Assembly: GCF_019097595.1 (NCBI RefSeq)
Contig: NC_080711.1
Location: 14,698,928-14,762,927 of the forward strand
From: Hemibagrus wyckioides
Lineage: Eukaryota; Chordata; Actinopteri; Siluriformes; Bagridae
Direction: 5' to 3'
DNA length: 64,000 bases
The position numbers and the translations under genes were made by a program. Positions 1 to 49,098 of this stretch are shown piece after piece (within the stretch, counting starts at the first letter, position 1; each line of letters starts with the position of its first letter). Below the pieces are notes generated by a model. That model was not told the DNA's origin. It made no database searches and saw only the letters and a list, made by a program, of their open reading frames with translations.

Positions 1-219
1 GAAAAAAGTAAGGATCGAATCTCCGAGAGCTAGGAACTGAAGACACTCCTTCGCACGCGCAGGAAAATTCAACAGCTACTCATCCGGTGTCGCGTTTATT
101 TATCTAAAGCGGGGTTTTCTTTTTAGTCTTTAAAACTTTTGCGCTAGCAAAAGGCCAGCGTTTGTTTAGAGTTTCGTGAAAAAAAAAATAATAAGAAGAA
201 GATATCAAAGAAAGACGCC
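1..219 (+). other. cyth1: cyth1 5'UTR (partial; transcription start not resolved)
   Basis: This is sequence directly upstream of the cyth1 start codon. No ATG occurs anywhere in 1-219, so the ATG at 220 (context gacgccATGG, a good Kozak match) is the first one. I see no clear TATA box. The transcription start may lie outside the window. Confidence 0.6.
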
Positions 220-37264
<37,045 letters not shown>

Positions 37265-37650
37265 ATCTGCTCAGGGTGATTCAGGGCTGTGTCAGAGAAC
37301 TGACACTTGCAGTGGGAGGATGAGACTGGTCTCCTTCCTGCTGCTTCCCCCCTTTCAATAACGTAGTGTCTTTACGGGGACAGAATGAGGTTTGAGGACT
37401 AAGTAGGACATTAGAGATTGGACAAAGCCAGGACTAGGCTCTATCGTGCCCAGCAGGAACTGTGCCTCTGCTCCTCTTCCTGTATAAATGTCCCTCACCT
37501 CTCTTTCACCTCAATGTGTGTGTGTGTGTATAAATGTCCCTCACCTCTCATTTTCCTCAGTGTGTGTGTGTGTGTGTGTGTATACAGGCTTTTCTCTTGA
37601 AAATCCCCAAAGAATCAATCTCAGTCTGAATGCGAAACCAAAATGCACCC

Positions 37651-37930
37651 TTTCTCTACCCTCTCTCTGTCTCTCTCACTGTTTCTCTCTCTCACTGTTT
37701 CTCTCTCTCACTGTTTCTCTTTCTCACTGTTTCTCTTTCTCACTGTTTCTCTCTCTCCCTGTTTCTCTCTCTCCCTGTTTCTCTTTCTCACTGTTTCTCT
37801 TTCTCACTGTTTCTCTCTCTCCCTGTTTCTCTCTCTCCCTGTTTCTCTCTCTCACTGTTTCTCTCTCTCCCTGTTTCTCTCTCTCACTGTTTCTCTCTCT
37901 CCCTGTTTCTCTCTCTCTCTTTGTCTCTCT
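37651..37930 (+). repeat. CT-rich minisatellite in cyth1 3'UTR
   Basis: About 16 tandem copies of a roughly 16-bp unit (ctctctctcactgtttct / ctctctccctgtttct) occur. It produces overlapping long frames of Ser/Leu/Phe/Val, which are not genes. Confidence 0.9.
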
Positions 37931-38248
37931 CTTTTAAACATGTCTTAACATACACACACACACGTTCTTGTTTAATCAGCAGGTCTGACAGAATGTGGGT
38001 TACCAAAAAAAAAAGAAAAAAGGCCTCTCCTTAATTTCAAGACAGGAAAGACCTTCTTGTATGCTTTTGTTTTTGTTATGTACAGGCAATAAGTGTATTT
38101 TTTACATTTCTATATCCTCTGTATATTCTTCGGCTCTTGTCGTTTTGATAAACATCACTGAAAAGCACCACACGGCTTTCAGGAGATGAACGAGGCTGTG
38201 TTTAGTGTACACAGTGTAGGATATATAATGTAGGCAGATTTACTTCTA

Positions 38249-38627
38249 CACTATCCAGCTGAAAGTATGTGGACACATGACTGTCACACCCATGTATGGG
38301 TTTTCCCCCCTAACCTAACCCTTGCCACAGAGTGTGAAGCACACAGTTGTCTAGAATTTCTTTAAATGCGGTCTCATTAGGATATCACTTCCCTGGAACT
38401 AAGTAGCTTAAACCTGTTTGGTATGACAATGCCAGGAGGTATGTGGATTAAACACCAGTGTGTCACACTCCAAATAAGTGCTCTTGTATTTGAATGAGTA
38501 GAAATTCATCCAGCTCTGCTCCAACTTCCTAGGAGTCTTTATATAAATGCTGTTTGATTTTAGAATGAAATTTTCAGCAAACACAATATGGGTGTGAAGG
38601 CATCCATGTACTTTTGGTCATACGGTG
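38249..38627 (+). mobile_element. Tc1-like MITE remnant, about 380 bp
   Basis: The left end cactatccagctgaaagtat gtggacac pairs imperfectly with the complement of the right end ccatgtacttttggtcatac. TA precedes the left end; the right flank is degraded (gtgtta). Internal blocks (ttgtctagaa, cactccaaataagtg) are shared with 43600-44060. Confidence 0.65.
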
Positions 38628-39265
38628 TTATGTCAAACTAGGAGTGTGTGTGTGTGTGGCTCCTCCAGTTTCTTGTATGCTAAAAGGCTGTGAATTCTGA
38701 CCATGTGATTTCTCCCGAAACCATTGCCAGTAGTATCGAGTCCCAAACTCTAAACCTGCCTAATACAATTCAATTCACAAATCATTCTCAAACCTAAACC
38801 CAGGGAAAAAACCCTGTTCAAGTTCATTTGTCATCACACAAAACTTGTTGCGTCTCTCACGAGTCGTCACGTCTGACGTAACTTGAGCTCTAAATAGCTT
38901 ACTGACCACAGAATGCCCCCTTTTCTTTCTTTTTTAACCTATCATGACACAGAGCATGCTTTAACTTCACTCTTTCTGTTCTGCTTTTCCTTTTTCTTTT
39001 CTTTTCTTTTTTTTTTTTTTACAATTTTACCAAGCTAGCAGATTCTATTCTCTGAGCAGAGTCATACATCTGAGCAGTATTGGCTTATTTATCAAGGATG
39101 TAATATACTTCAGTGTATAGTGAGTATCTTTCTGCATTTTATAAAAATATATATATATATGTATGTGTTTGTGTGTAGCAAATACATTATTAGCTGAGTG
39201 CCATTGTCATTTTTTTTTTTTTTTTTTACTTTAGTCCCTGTTGAAAGTGTACCTTTGGCCTCACT

Positions 39266-39267
<2 letters not shown>

Positions 39268-39308
<41 letters not shown>
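39268..39308 (+). repeat. (GT)n microsatellite
   Basis: About 20 GT units lie just before the candidate cyth1 poly(A) signal. Confidence 0.9.
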
Positions 39309-39309
<1 letters not shown>

Positions 39310-39340
39310 CTCAGCTCATTTTTAGTAAAAAAATAAAAAT

Positions 39341-41700
39341 AAAAAAATACAATAATAATAAACAAAACAAAAAACAACTAAATTACAAAATAAAAGTCAA
39401 ACATCAAACACCGTGTCTGGTATCTTAAGTGACGTCACACCCAGGGTGTATTCCCGCTTTGTACTCTATTAGGTTAACAGCTATAACAAGTAAAACATTT
39501 TAAAATATTATACAGCACTAAAAGGTTGTCTCTAGGTGGCAGTATTGTTTATTTCCATTCATTAAGCCCCAAGCACAGAATGGCACAAGGAAAATCCACT
39601 GTTAAAGGCAATTCCCTTTAATAATAATAAAAAAACAAGCCAAATTTGTTTCATTTGTCTGTTCTCCAAACTCTGATCTTGCCGTTATTGTTCGTCCCTC
39701 AGCACTTTCACACCAGTAAACCGCCATGCTATGACATTTTCCTTAAGCAGCAGTAACTCAGAGCTCTTTTGTTTGCCTATCTGATAAGCTCAATCTCACC
39801 ACCATAATCATGATTACCCCTGACCTCAGGTAACATACATGTCACAGGGAAACATAAAGAACGTCCAGGCAACCCCATTCACGTCAACGGCAGGTTTTTA
39901 CACAAATGCAGCATTTAGGCCGTGTGTAATTTCCGATTTTGCGATGCGTCTGCACTCTGCTTTGTTTCTCTTCCAGGGAAAACAGACTGGCAGGTCATGT
40001 ACTGAATGAACGGATGAATGTGATGATTATTAAGATGAAAAGGATTTCCTGTGTAGAATGTAGTCTATAATTCAACTCGAATAGCGATCCATCTCAGATA
40101 GCATTCATGCACTACACAGGAAATCAAATGTTTCCTTTTCCTTTCTGTCTAATTAGGAGGAAAAATACACAGTCAGTTTGAACCCTGTTCAGTGCTTTGT
40201 TAGGCTGTATCTGTTGGTTGCTTGTTCGAAAGGGGTACAAACATTATAACCCAAATCCTAGCTTTTAGACTCTAGAATAGTCCGAGCCATGGCGGTTTTG
40301 CAGCTTTGTTTATGCGCATGACATACGCAATAGGAGGGTTTTTCAGAAACCAAGGCGTAGGTAGGTTTTAATTCACTGGGTGCACAGAGCAAATGCCTGG
40401 AAGAATGCCTTTGTTTTGCTTTTGTAATGCGACTCTGCATGAGGGCCAGCTGTTTCCACTGTGTTCAGGGCATTTTACTGGAAGAAAACAAACTGCCAAG
40501 GGTGTGTCCTGGACATCAGGAACAATTTGTGCTTATGTGCGATACCGGTCAAAAGACTAGGTGGCGCACACACTATTTTTATTATCTTTAGATCATGATC
40601 TCTATCAAATATAACATCTGGAATTATGAAGTCAAAAGTGAAAAAGAGAGAAAGATATATATATATTCATAAGTAACGCTTATCCGATCTATACTCAGGT
40701 CATAGGGAGCCTGTGCCTGTCTCAGCTATAAAGATTATATTTATATATATATATAATTTTTTTTTTAATTTTGCTTTTTTTCTCTCAACCAGTTTTGTTG
40801 GAGTTTCATCTTGGAGGCTTTTTTATAAAGTTCTCATTCAGGAGAAAATGAAAACTACATGTTCAGGGAAACAACTGAATTTTTTTTTAGTGAAAGCTAC
40901 TTTAATATAGATTTAAAGTCAGAAATATTTGCACATGGGCATAAACCTCTCAGAAATAAGCTTCAAGTCTTCAAGGTTTCTTCAAAATTCCTTTAAGGCA
41001 ATAAAAAATAATTCTAGTCCAGAACTCTGACTTGTCATGTACATAATTAGTTCTTATGTAATAATTAGTAATAATTATGTTAGATAATTTTAGATTAAAT
41101 TATTGCACACCACTTCATGATACGTGATGCGGATCACAACGTGATGTTTTGCTAACAATGCCACTGTACAGGCTCAAAGGAAAGGGGGAAAAAAAGGGAG
41201 CAAAATTGAAGCAAGTTCTTCCTTGTAAATTGTTTTAAATATACAGTGTAAATGAATAATGGAAGATTTTCTGACTTCCAGTATGATGATGAGGATGATG
41301 ATATCATTATTTAAAGCTATCAATAGCATTACATCAGATCACCCTACGCCCTAAGACATGTTAAACCTGAAACCTAAGGGCTGAATAAACGCCTACAGCT
41401 TTCAGTGAACTCTTACAGCATGGATGACTTCAGAACTGTATTACCATTAAAAAAACAACAAAATAGTGTTGTAGCTTTTGAAGCCTTAAATGAACTCCTG
41501 CAGTGTTAAAACAGCGAGTTCCATATATACACATATATATAGTTACAGTATATGTCAATACTGATGCCAGTTTTTCACAACTCTTGGGTAAATTCAGCAT
41601 TACCTCACCTCCAAAACTCACTTACCACTCATCACCCATTCATCCACTTCATACTAATATCACTGTCAACATTTCTTCCTCAGAAAACACACTCTCTCAT
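39341..41700. other. Intergenic stretch, proximal
   Basis: No gene is seen. It includes a small family B tail fragment at 40672-40730 (minus; ggagcctgtgcctgtctcag). The rest is AT-rich and unassigned. Confidence 0.6.
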
Positions 41701-41729
41701 TCTCACTCAACACACTGACCTAAAAATTC

Positions 41730-41890
41730 AGTTCACTTTTATTTGTCCATTTTAACACTAGACATTTCCTTGGAGCCAGAGTTGATGGTGGAAAGTAAAA
41801 AAAACTCCCCTGCAAAACTGTGAGAGGAACCAGACTCGAAAGGGAATCTGGGTGACACGGAGAGTGCGATTATAAATAATTCCCTTTCTA
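41730..41890 (+). repeat. Interspersed repeat, family D
   Basis: It starts attcagttcacttttatttg, then gaggaaccagactcgaaagg and gattataaataattccc. It is the same family and orientation as 4771-4900. Confidence 0.55.
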
Positions 41891-42065
41891 TACAAATACA
41901 AATAAAGGATGAACTTCTCTCTACCTCCCTCTGCCACACCTCTTTCCCGCCAGTCTTCCTTGTTTCCAGGATGCCTGAGTAAACATTTGGGTCAAATGGG
42001 CAGGTTTTTAGAATGATTATGATTTTGTTTCATTTGTAAACGTTCTGCCGAGATGGTTCGGTATA

Positions 42066-42603
42066 CACTACCAGTCAAAAGTTTGGACACACCTTTTAAT
42101 TCAGTGTTTTTTGTTTAGGGATTTATTTTCTACATTCTAGAACAAAACTATGAAATAACACACATGGACTTAAGTAATCCATATGTAATGACAAGAAAAA
42201 ACAGTCAGTTGTTATTTTAAGACACGAAGGTCAGGTGTTCTGGAATAGTTCTTGCAAGAACAGTATTGTCAAGTGCATTTGCAAAACCCATCAAGCACCA
42301 TGATGAAATTGGCTCACATGAAGACCATCCCAGTAAAGCAAGACCAAAACTGACCTCTGCTGCAGAGGAGAAGTTCATTTAGAGTTACCAGCCTCAGAAA
42401 TCACCAATTAACAGCACCTCAGATTAGAGCCGTTATGAAGGCTTTACAGAGCATCAGTAGCAGACATATCTCAATATCAACTGTTCAAACGACATTATTG
42501 TGTATTTCGGACGCCTTCAGCATTGTTTTACAATGTAGAAAGAAATAAACATCAGGAAAGACCATGGAATTAGAAGGTGTGTCCAAACTTTTGACTGGTA
42601 GTG
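42066..42603 (+). mobile_element. Internally deleted Tc1-like element, 538 bp
   Basis: The termini cactaccagtcaaaagtttg and its inverted copy caaacttttgactggtagtg are flanked by TA (42064-42065 and 42604-42605). The + strand retains a transposase HTH fragment: VTSLRNHQLTAPQIRAVMKA, then ISSRHISISTVQ, with an in-frame stop just before it. The catalytic domain is deleted. Confidence 0.88.
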
Positions 42604-42660
42604 TATTCCAATTGAAATTTTATTTGTCACACATATACAATATACAGATAGTTATCTCTC

Positions 42661-42803
42661 AGTGTCGTTCCCAGGCCTGGATTAAATAAGATGGTTATGT
42701 CAGAAAGTTCATCTGGCATAAAACCTGTACCAAAATCAAATATTCGGATCAAAAGGCCATGCTGTGGCGACCCCAGACAGGAAACACACGAAAGAACAAC
42801 AAC
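42661..42803 (+). repeat. SINE family A body fragment
   Basis: It contains the body blocks catctggcataaaacctgta, ctgtggcgacccc and gaaagaacaacaac without the tRNA head. It directly follows the Tc1 element. Confidence 0.6.
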
Positions 42804-43003
42804 TAATTGTATCATAGTGTACACATAGTCAGAGTTATCTCTAAATACTAAGCTTTTCTTATCTAGACATCTTTTAAAGTCAGCAATCATTTATGGATTT
42901 GCACATAATGTAATAAATTGTGTTGGAAACATTTACTCCCATCCCTGAAGACATTTCAATTAGTAATATGAAGAGCGAGATAAAGTCTTTTAGTCCCTAC
43001 ACA

Positions 43004-43009
<6 letters not shown>

Positions 43010-43034
<25 letters not shown>
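43010..43034 (+). repeat. (CA)n microsatellite
   Basis: About 12 CA units lie in the intergenic region. Confidence 0.85.
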
Positions 43035-43036
<2 letters not shown>

Positions 43037-43229
43037 CTTTTCCTTTAGTATAGCTTAATCATAGTGCAACTTATCTGGCTTGTTTGTACCAAACCCTGGG
43101 GAGTTTTAGAGGAGGAGATCTATTTATTTTCATTTTCAGCAGAACTAAACTGAAACATGTTCTGTACATCATCCTGTAAAATAAGCACCCACTGTCAGAA
43201 TGAGAACAAAATTCTATACACTTAAAGAG

Positions 43230-43236
43230 CTAGATG

Positions 43237-43280
<44 letters not shown>

Positions 43281-43281
43281 T
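43230..43281 (+). repeat. (ATA/TAA)n microsatellite
   Basis: About 16 trinucleotide units are followed by a longer A/T-only stretch to about 43360. Confidence 0.85.
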
Positions 43282-43599
43282 AAAATTAAAATAATAATTG
43301 TTATTAAAATAATATTAATATTAATATAATAAATTAAAATAAGAAAAAAATAAAGAAAAAAAGCTGCAAAAATTTTATAGTAGTATACTATTACAGTGAC
43401 TCCAGCTTTGGTGGTTTTATTGCCTTTTTGTTTTTCTCCAGAGAACAGGATTCTTCTTTTACACTACCAGTGAAGACATATGTACTGACTTTCTATGATG
43501 CATCTGACCTAAATCTGTGAAAAACTAGCACTATTCCGAGTTTACTTGATATTACTTTCATTTCTGCAAAATCCTGTAAAGAGTGATTATTAATAGTCC

Positions 43600-44060
43600 A
43601 AAAGTTTGACCAAAAGTTTGTGAACACCCGGTCGTCACTCCTATACGTGAGTTTTCCCCCAAACTCTTGCCACTAAGTCAGAAGCACAGAATTCTCTAGA
43701 ATGGCTGTATGCTGTAGAATTAAGGTATCCCTTCAGTGGAAGAGGCTCAGACATGTTCCAGTATGACAACGCTCCTGTATTCATGAAGACATGGTTTGCC
43801 ACCAAAGAACTCAAGTGTCCTGCACAGTGCTGACACCAACCCCAAAATGGGATGAACTAGAACTCTACAGCTCTTCACCGGACATCAGTACCTCACCTCA
43901 CTAATGCTCTTGTGGCTGAATAAGCAGAAATCCCCACATAAACTCTAGTGGAAAGCCTTGCTATGAACAGTAGAGGTGATCATAACAGCAAAAGTCTGGA
44001 ATGAGATGTTATATAAGCAAAGATTAATGTGATTTTCATCTATCCAAAAACTTGTAGTGA
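43600..44060 (+). mobile_element. Tc1-like MITE remnant, diverged
   Basis: It begins aaaagtttgaccaaaagttt and ends near tccaaaaacttgtagtgaat. The interior shares agtcagaagcacagaattct and gccaccaaagaactcaagtg-type blocks with the 38249 copy and the WDELE-type region (tgggatgaactagaact). Ends and TA flanks are degraded. Confidence 0.55.
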
Positions 44061-44436
44061 ATATAGTTATTTTATCACTTAATAACTATATGTTCTGTGA
44101 ATGCAGGGATGTGTGAATAAAAGCCAGGGGGATGTGTGCCAGTTGCCCGTAAATGTTGTTACTCTCAGTCACACTTGTTGGTACTGGAGCTCTTCCATCA
44201 GATCTTGGTGTTGTGTATAAACACTGTGCAAGTTCAGCTTGTTTCTTTTAGGAGAGTGCCAAAAATGCTGTATTAGAAATATAAATATATATATATATAT
44301 ATCCTTGATTTGCTTGCCTTTTTAGATAATGTGCTATTGTGAGGCAGAGGGCTTACTATCTCAGTTATATTTGCACCTAGTGATGTAATAAAAAATAGGA
44401 ACTGCAGCAAGTGCTAATAGTAATTAATATAGCTAG

Positions 44437-44800
44437 GTTGGCATAGTGGCTTAGTGCTTAGCATGGTTTCCCCTCACCCCCAGGGTTGGTTGTTTGATTC
44501 CTCCCTGTGTGTGTGTGTGTGTGACTGTGAGTCTCCAGGGTTGATTGTTAGATTCCTGCCTCCGCCCTGTGTGTTGTATGTGTGTGTGTAGTATCCATAT
44601 GTTTCAGGGACTTTCCCGTGGGTACTATGGTTTCCTCCCCCAGGCCAAAGACATTATATAGTATTATAGGCTGATCTTGTATCTTGCAGTGTATGCGATT
44701 GTGTCCTCTGATCCATCCAGGGTGTCCTCTGCCTTGTGCCCCGAGTCCCCTTGGATAGACTCCAGGCTTCCTGTGTCCGTGTGAAGAAAAGCTAGATGTT
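44437..44800 (+). repeat. SINE-like repeat, family B, near full length
   Basis: The head is ggcatagtggcttagtgctt, followed by box B-like ggttgtttgattcctcc, partially duplicated (a second ggttgattgttagattcc at about 44535). The body is gtttcctcccccaggccaaa and the tail has tccatccagggtgtcctctg. Confidence 0.65.
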
Positions 44801-44945
44801 ATCTAGCAAGCTACATACTGTAACTAGCTTGGTTTTTAATACATCTTTGTTTGGAGCACTTTTATCAACAACCAGAAACCAATGTACTTGCACCACTTGC
44901 TTTTAAGAAAGAAAAGATAGAAAATTAAACAGTTCAGTGGCAGTG

Positions 44946-45108
44946 TTGTTTTTACACCAGATGTCCTTCCTGTCACAACCCTCACAATTTTATCCGGGCT
45001 TGGGAACAGCACTGAGAGTTAACTCTTCAGTTTGCACCCTGCCCGGGAATCGAACCCAGGGTGTGGCAATGAGAGCTCAGGATCCTGCCGCTGGACTACC
45101 AGGAGGCC
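44946..45108 (-). repeat. tRNA-Glu-derived SINE (family A)
   Basis: On the minus strand it reads cctggtagtccagcggcagg, then ccctgggttcgattcccggg, a good tRNA box A/box B pair. The body is gagttaactctcagtgctg and gacatctggtgtaaaaac. Confidence 0.75.
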
Positions 45109-45246
45109 TGTAATAACCTCTGGATATTATTTAATTTTATTTGAGGGTATACCTTAATAAAATGGCATCCTGAGCCACCCAGATCTATGCTCATGAGCTG
45201 CCTGTGAGAACATGAATAGTCTTTAGTAAGGTCAAAGAAAACATTT

Positions 45247-45380
45247 ACTCACTCATTTTCAGTAACTGCTTTATCCTGATCAGAGTCATAGTGGATCAGT
45301 AGCCTATGCGGGAAATGGAACACTGGGTGTGGGGCACTCTGGAAGGGACATAGACATTCACACACTCTTACCCAACAAGA
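45247..45380 (-). repeat. SINE-like repeat, family B tail fragment
   Basis: The plus strand reads cactcattttcagtaactgc tttatcctgatcag, the complement of the 3' tail of family B. The head is missing. Confidence 0.5.
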
Positions 45381-46879
45381 ATCAAGTTACTTTATACAGT
45401 CTTTATACCTACTGGGGAGAAAATAGAGAATAAGTGATCCAGGTTACAAGAAATATAGAAGAACTAGTCTCTTTTTATTTTAAATGCCAAACTGAATCTG
45501 AATGGGTGTGTTTTAAAATAAAGAGCCTGTACACACTGTGCTTAGAGAACAATGCAGAGTGAAATAGAGTTGGACGCATGACCACAGGACACAAAGTTCT
45601 GGGATAGCAAGAAATTCCTCAATGCATTACTAACACACCCTCCTTTTCCAATAATCTAGCTTAATCGTGTCGTAACTCATCTGACAGGGTTATTACCAGA
45701 AAATGAAATTATATAATAAAAGGGTTTTTTTTTTCAATCACTGCCCATCGGGAGTTGCAGAAGAGGAGGTGATTTTTGGGCTACACATAAGCTAAAACAC
45801 CCTTCAACAAAACATTGCTACACATATCGTAAAAGCTTTGGCTTAGCTTCCATAAAATAATTACTTTTCATCATCAAACATCTCAGTGCTTGGCTTTGTT
45901 ATGTTTGACCAGCATTGTAAATATTTTGGAAGATGTCCATCTCTGTTCATCAGTTGCCTAAAGGATTACTGTGTACAAGAGTGAAAGTATTGCTTTATAG
46001 ACTATTAGCTTCAGCATTACGACTCTATAATACAGAACTATAAAAATGTCATAATCAGAAATACTAGATTCCATAAACTTTATTTTTTCCAGGAAGAGAA
46101 ATAAAACTGATCCAGTCCCATAAACTATAATAAACTATCATGCAGTTCATTATAATATACAGCCAAGACTAGCTGTTCAGACCTCGAACCTTCATCTGTT
46201 TGAATGCTTTGATATGGCATGATACGAGCCGATTGCTAAATCACTAGTGTAAATATTTAACAATAAGTATTTATATAGCTTATTTAACAATAAGTTAAAT
46301 AAGTTAAAGCTTATTTAACAATAAGTATATATATATATATATTCTCTCAATTTTAACATGCTAGTTGGAAAGAAAATTAATCAGTCTGTGGAAGCCAAAC
46401 ACACTGTAACCTACAAACGTTTATCCATAGTGTCCACACTTATAGTCATTGTAAAGCGATTAGTTTGAAAATATACGATCCAATTCGCTCAAATATATAA
46501 GTGACTATAATTTTTAGTGCAGTATGTGCCTGGTATTTCCTTTACAATTAATTTCTACCCAAAATCACCAATTGAAACAAATATTCTTAGAGGATTTGAT
46601 TTTTTTTTTAAAAATTAAATAAATAAATAAATAAGAAAGATGTTATTTGAATAATTAAATAATTGAATAATAATATCTGAAATTATCTGCATCCCACAAC
46701 AGTACATTTCATGTTAAAATATGGTTAAAAAATTTTCTATAATTTTGCTTAATAACAGCAACTGTTTTGGACCTGGATATTTTCTTTCCCTTTTAAACAC
46801 ATTTATAGCACAGTTTTTGCTGTATACTGACATTTAGAGTAACTAAGATGATAGATCAGAGACATCTGATTTACATCTC

Positions 46880-47068
46880 GTGGTGGTCCAGCAGCGGAAT
46901 CCCACTCTCTTACTGGCATTGCCTGGGTTTGAGTTAATTCTTAGTGCCAGTCCCAAGCCCAGATCAAATGGGATGGTTGCATCAGGAAGGGCATCTGGCG
47001 TAAAACCTGAACCAGATGATTCACTGTGGCGACCCTGATCAGGGAGCAGCGAAAGAACCACAACAACA
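46880..47068 (+). repeat. tRNA-Glu-derived SINE (family A)
   Basis: The head gtggtggtccagcagcggaa is followed by gcctgggtttgagttaattc and the body gaagggcatctggcgtaaaa, ctgtggcgaccctgatcagg. It sits 70 bp left of the fold-back Tc1 element. Confidence 0.75.
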
Positions 47069-47141
47069 TTTACTGATATTTACATCTATATATGTACAAT
47101 TTAGAACATGTCACCTTTTGTGAAAGACCTCCCAATTTATA

Positions 47142-47944
47142 CACTATATTGCCAAAAGTTTTGGGACACCCCTCCAAATCAGTGAATTCAAGTGTTGTTT
47201 TTCAGAGATTGGGTTTGGCCCCTTAGTTCCAGTGAAAGGAACTCTTAATGTTTCAGCATACCAAGACATATTGGACAATTTCATGCTCCCAACTTTGTGT
47301 GAACAGTTTGGGAATGGACGCTTTTTGTTCCAACATGACTGCACTAATAAAGAGCTCCATAAAGACATGGATGAGTGAGTTTGGTGTGGAGGAACTTGAC
47401 TGACCTGCACAGAATCCTGACCTCAACCTGATAGAAGATCTTTGGGATGAATTAGAGCGGAGACTGTGAGCCAGACCCTTCTCATCAGTGCCTGACCTCA
47501 GAAATGCACTTCTAGAGGAATGGTCAAAAATTCCCATAAACACACTCCTAAACCTTGTGAAAACCTTCCCAGAATAGTTGAAGCGGGCTCCAACTCCATA
47601 ATGAATTCATGTGCATGTAAAGGCAGACGTCCCAGTGTTGGCCTGGCTTGCAGTCCCTGCTCTAATTCATCCCAAAGGTGTTTTATTAGGTTGAGGTCAG
47701 GACTCTCTGTAGGCCAGTCACGTTCCTCCACACCAAACTTGTTCATCATGTTGGAACAGGAAGGGGTCCTCCCCAAGCTGTTCCCACAAACTTGAGAGCA
47801 TGCCATTGTCCAAAATGTCTTGGTATGCAGAAGCATTAAGTGTTTTTTTTCACTGGAACTAAGGTGCCAAGCCCAACCCCTGAAAAACAACACCTGAATT
47901 CAGTGATTTGGATGGGGTGTCCCTAAACTTTTGGCAATATAGTG
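47142..47944 (+). mobile_element. Fold-back Tc1-like element, 803 bp
   Basis: It is bounded by TA at 47140-47141 and 47945-47946. A full-length linear copy (47142 to about 47636, compare 26714-27231) is fused to an inverted copy of the 5' half (to 47944), so both outer ends are the 5' terminus. The + strand keeps a fragment of the C-terminal transposase (DLNLIEDLWDELERRL). The arms could fold into a hairpin of roughly 300 bp. Confidence 0.82.
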
Positions 47945-48442
47945 TATGTGAGTTATTTGAAAAGTCATTCTTAAAGGAAATAACACTTGCTTGCAATAAC
48001 TGATTCAGACTGGAAATCACCATATTGTTGTATTCTCCTTCTGTAATACTTGTCCAGGCGTGTACCACAGCTTCTTTCAGTTGTTGTTTGTTTTATGGGG
48101 TTTCTCCCTTCAGTCTTCTCTTCAAGAGGTAAAATTCTGCTCAACTGGGTTAAGATCTGCTGATTGACTTGGCCAGTCTAAAACCTTCTATTTTCCCCCT
48201 GAAAAAGTGCTTTGTTGTATTAGCAGTGTGTTTCGGGCATTGTTTTGATTAGTGATTAAGTTCCTCTCAGTTACATTGAATGCATTGCTCTATAAAATGG
48301 TAGACAGAAGGTTACTGTAGACTTCTGATTTCATTCTGCTGCTACCATCATTAATAAAGATTGGTGATACTGTACCAGAAGCAGCCATGCAAGCCCAAGC
48401 CATGACACTACCACCACTGTATTTGACCGATGAGCTTGATGT

Positions 48443-49098
48443 GGTAGCTTCAGTGGAGGGCCCTCAGGGCCAGCAAGGCCTTCTCTGCTGGCTTAAACAA
48501 CAGTGATCTGAATCACTGACTTGCATTTTAATATACTTAATATATTTTTCCATGAATGTGTATTAAATTATTCCCAATAGTCTATTCTCTACATTTCATA
48601 GCATTTCTCTGGGTTGTGCTGCTTCCAGTAGTGTATATTTATGATAAGAGTATTTATCCAATCATATTTCAGCCAGTGGCTGACATCATGCATTGCCAGA
48701 GTGAAAGAAATCTGCCTTAAGGCCTTCAGAATCAATAGTGCAGGCGCCCGTAGCTTAAAATAAGTGGCAGTGAAACTGTTACATTAACCAATCAGATTTC
48801 GAGTTGGCGTCACTGGGACTATCTAGCAGGCATACGATTACGTCAGCAATTTCCCGTCCTTTGATTGGATAATTGGAGTAGGCAGCAAACTGCACAAACT
48901 AAATAAAATATATACAGTATATTTTAACTCACGGCCTTGGACTACTGATCAGAAAGTTGTGAGTTCAAATCCCAGGTCCATCAAGCTGCCAGTGTTGAGC
49001 CCTTGAGCAAGGCCCTTAACCCTTACTTGCTCAGTTATATAAAATTAAATAAATTGTAAGTCACTCTGGATAAGCGCAAATGCCAGAAATGTAAATGT
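48443..49098 (+). repeat. tRNA-derived SINE (family C), split by a second insertion
   Basis: A SINE head (ggtagcttcagtgg, 48443-48456) is separated from the rest (ttaactcacggccttggact, from 48924) by about 467 bp. After the gap come box B-like gagttcaaatcccaggtcc, then gagcaaggcccttaaccctt and a tail gtaagtcactctggataagc ending in aaatgtaaatgt. ATGT occurs on both outer sides (48439-48442 and 49095-49098). Confidence 0.6.
48457..48923. mobile_element. Unidentified insertion inside the SINE
   Basis: About 467 bp begin with agggccctcagggccagcaa and end in ataaaatatatacagtatat. No transposase, tRNA head or clear TIR is seen. The boundary positions are inferred from where the SINE breaks. It could be a MITE or part of a larger hAT-type family. 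Confidence 0.4.

Larger units (their letters stand above)
37265..39340 (+). other. cyth1: cyth1 3'UTR (end uncertain)
   Basis: This is the region after the cyth1 stop codon. A candidate AATAAA lies at 39332-39337, but no downstream evidence fixes the cleavage site. It contains a CT-rich minisatellite (37651-37930), a Tc1-like MITE (38249-38627) and a (GT)n tract (39268-39308). The true 3' end could be much nearer the stop. Confidence 0.4.

Noticed and set aside
37488..38034. Three overlapping long frames (up to 149 aa) of Ser/Leu/Phe
   Set aside because: They are translations of the CT-rich minisatellite in three frames.
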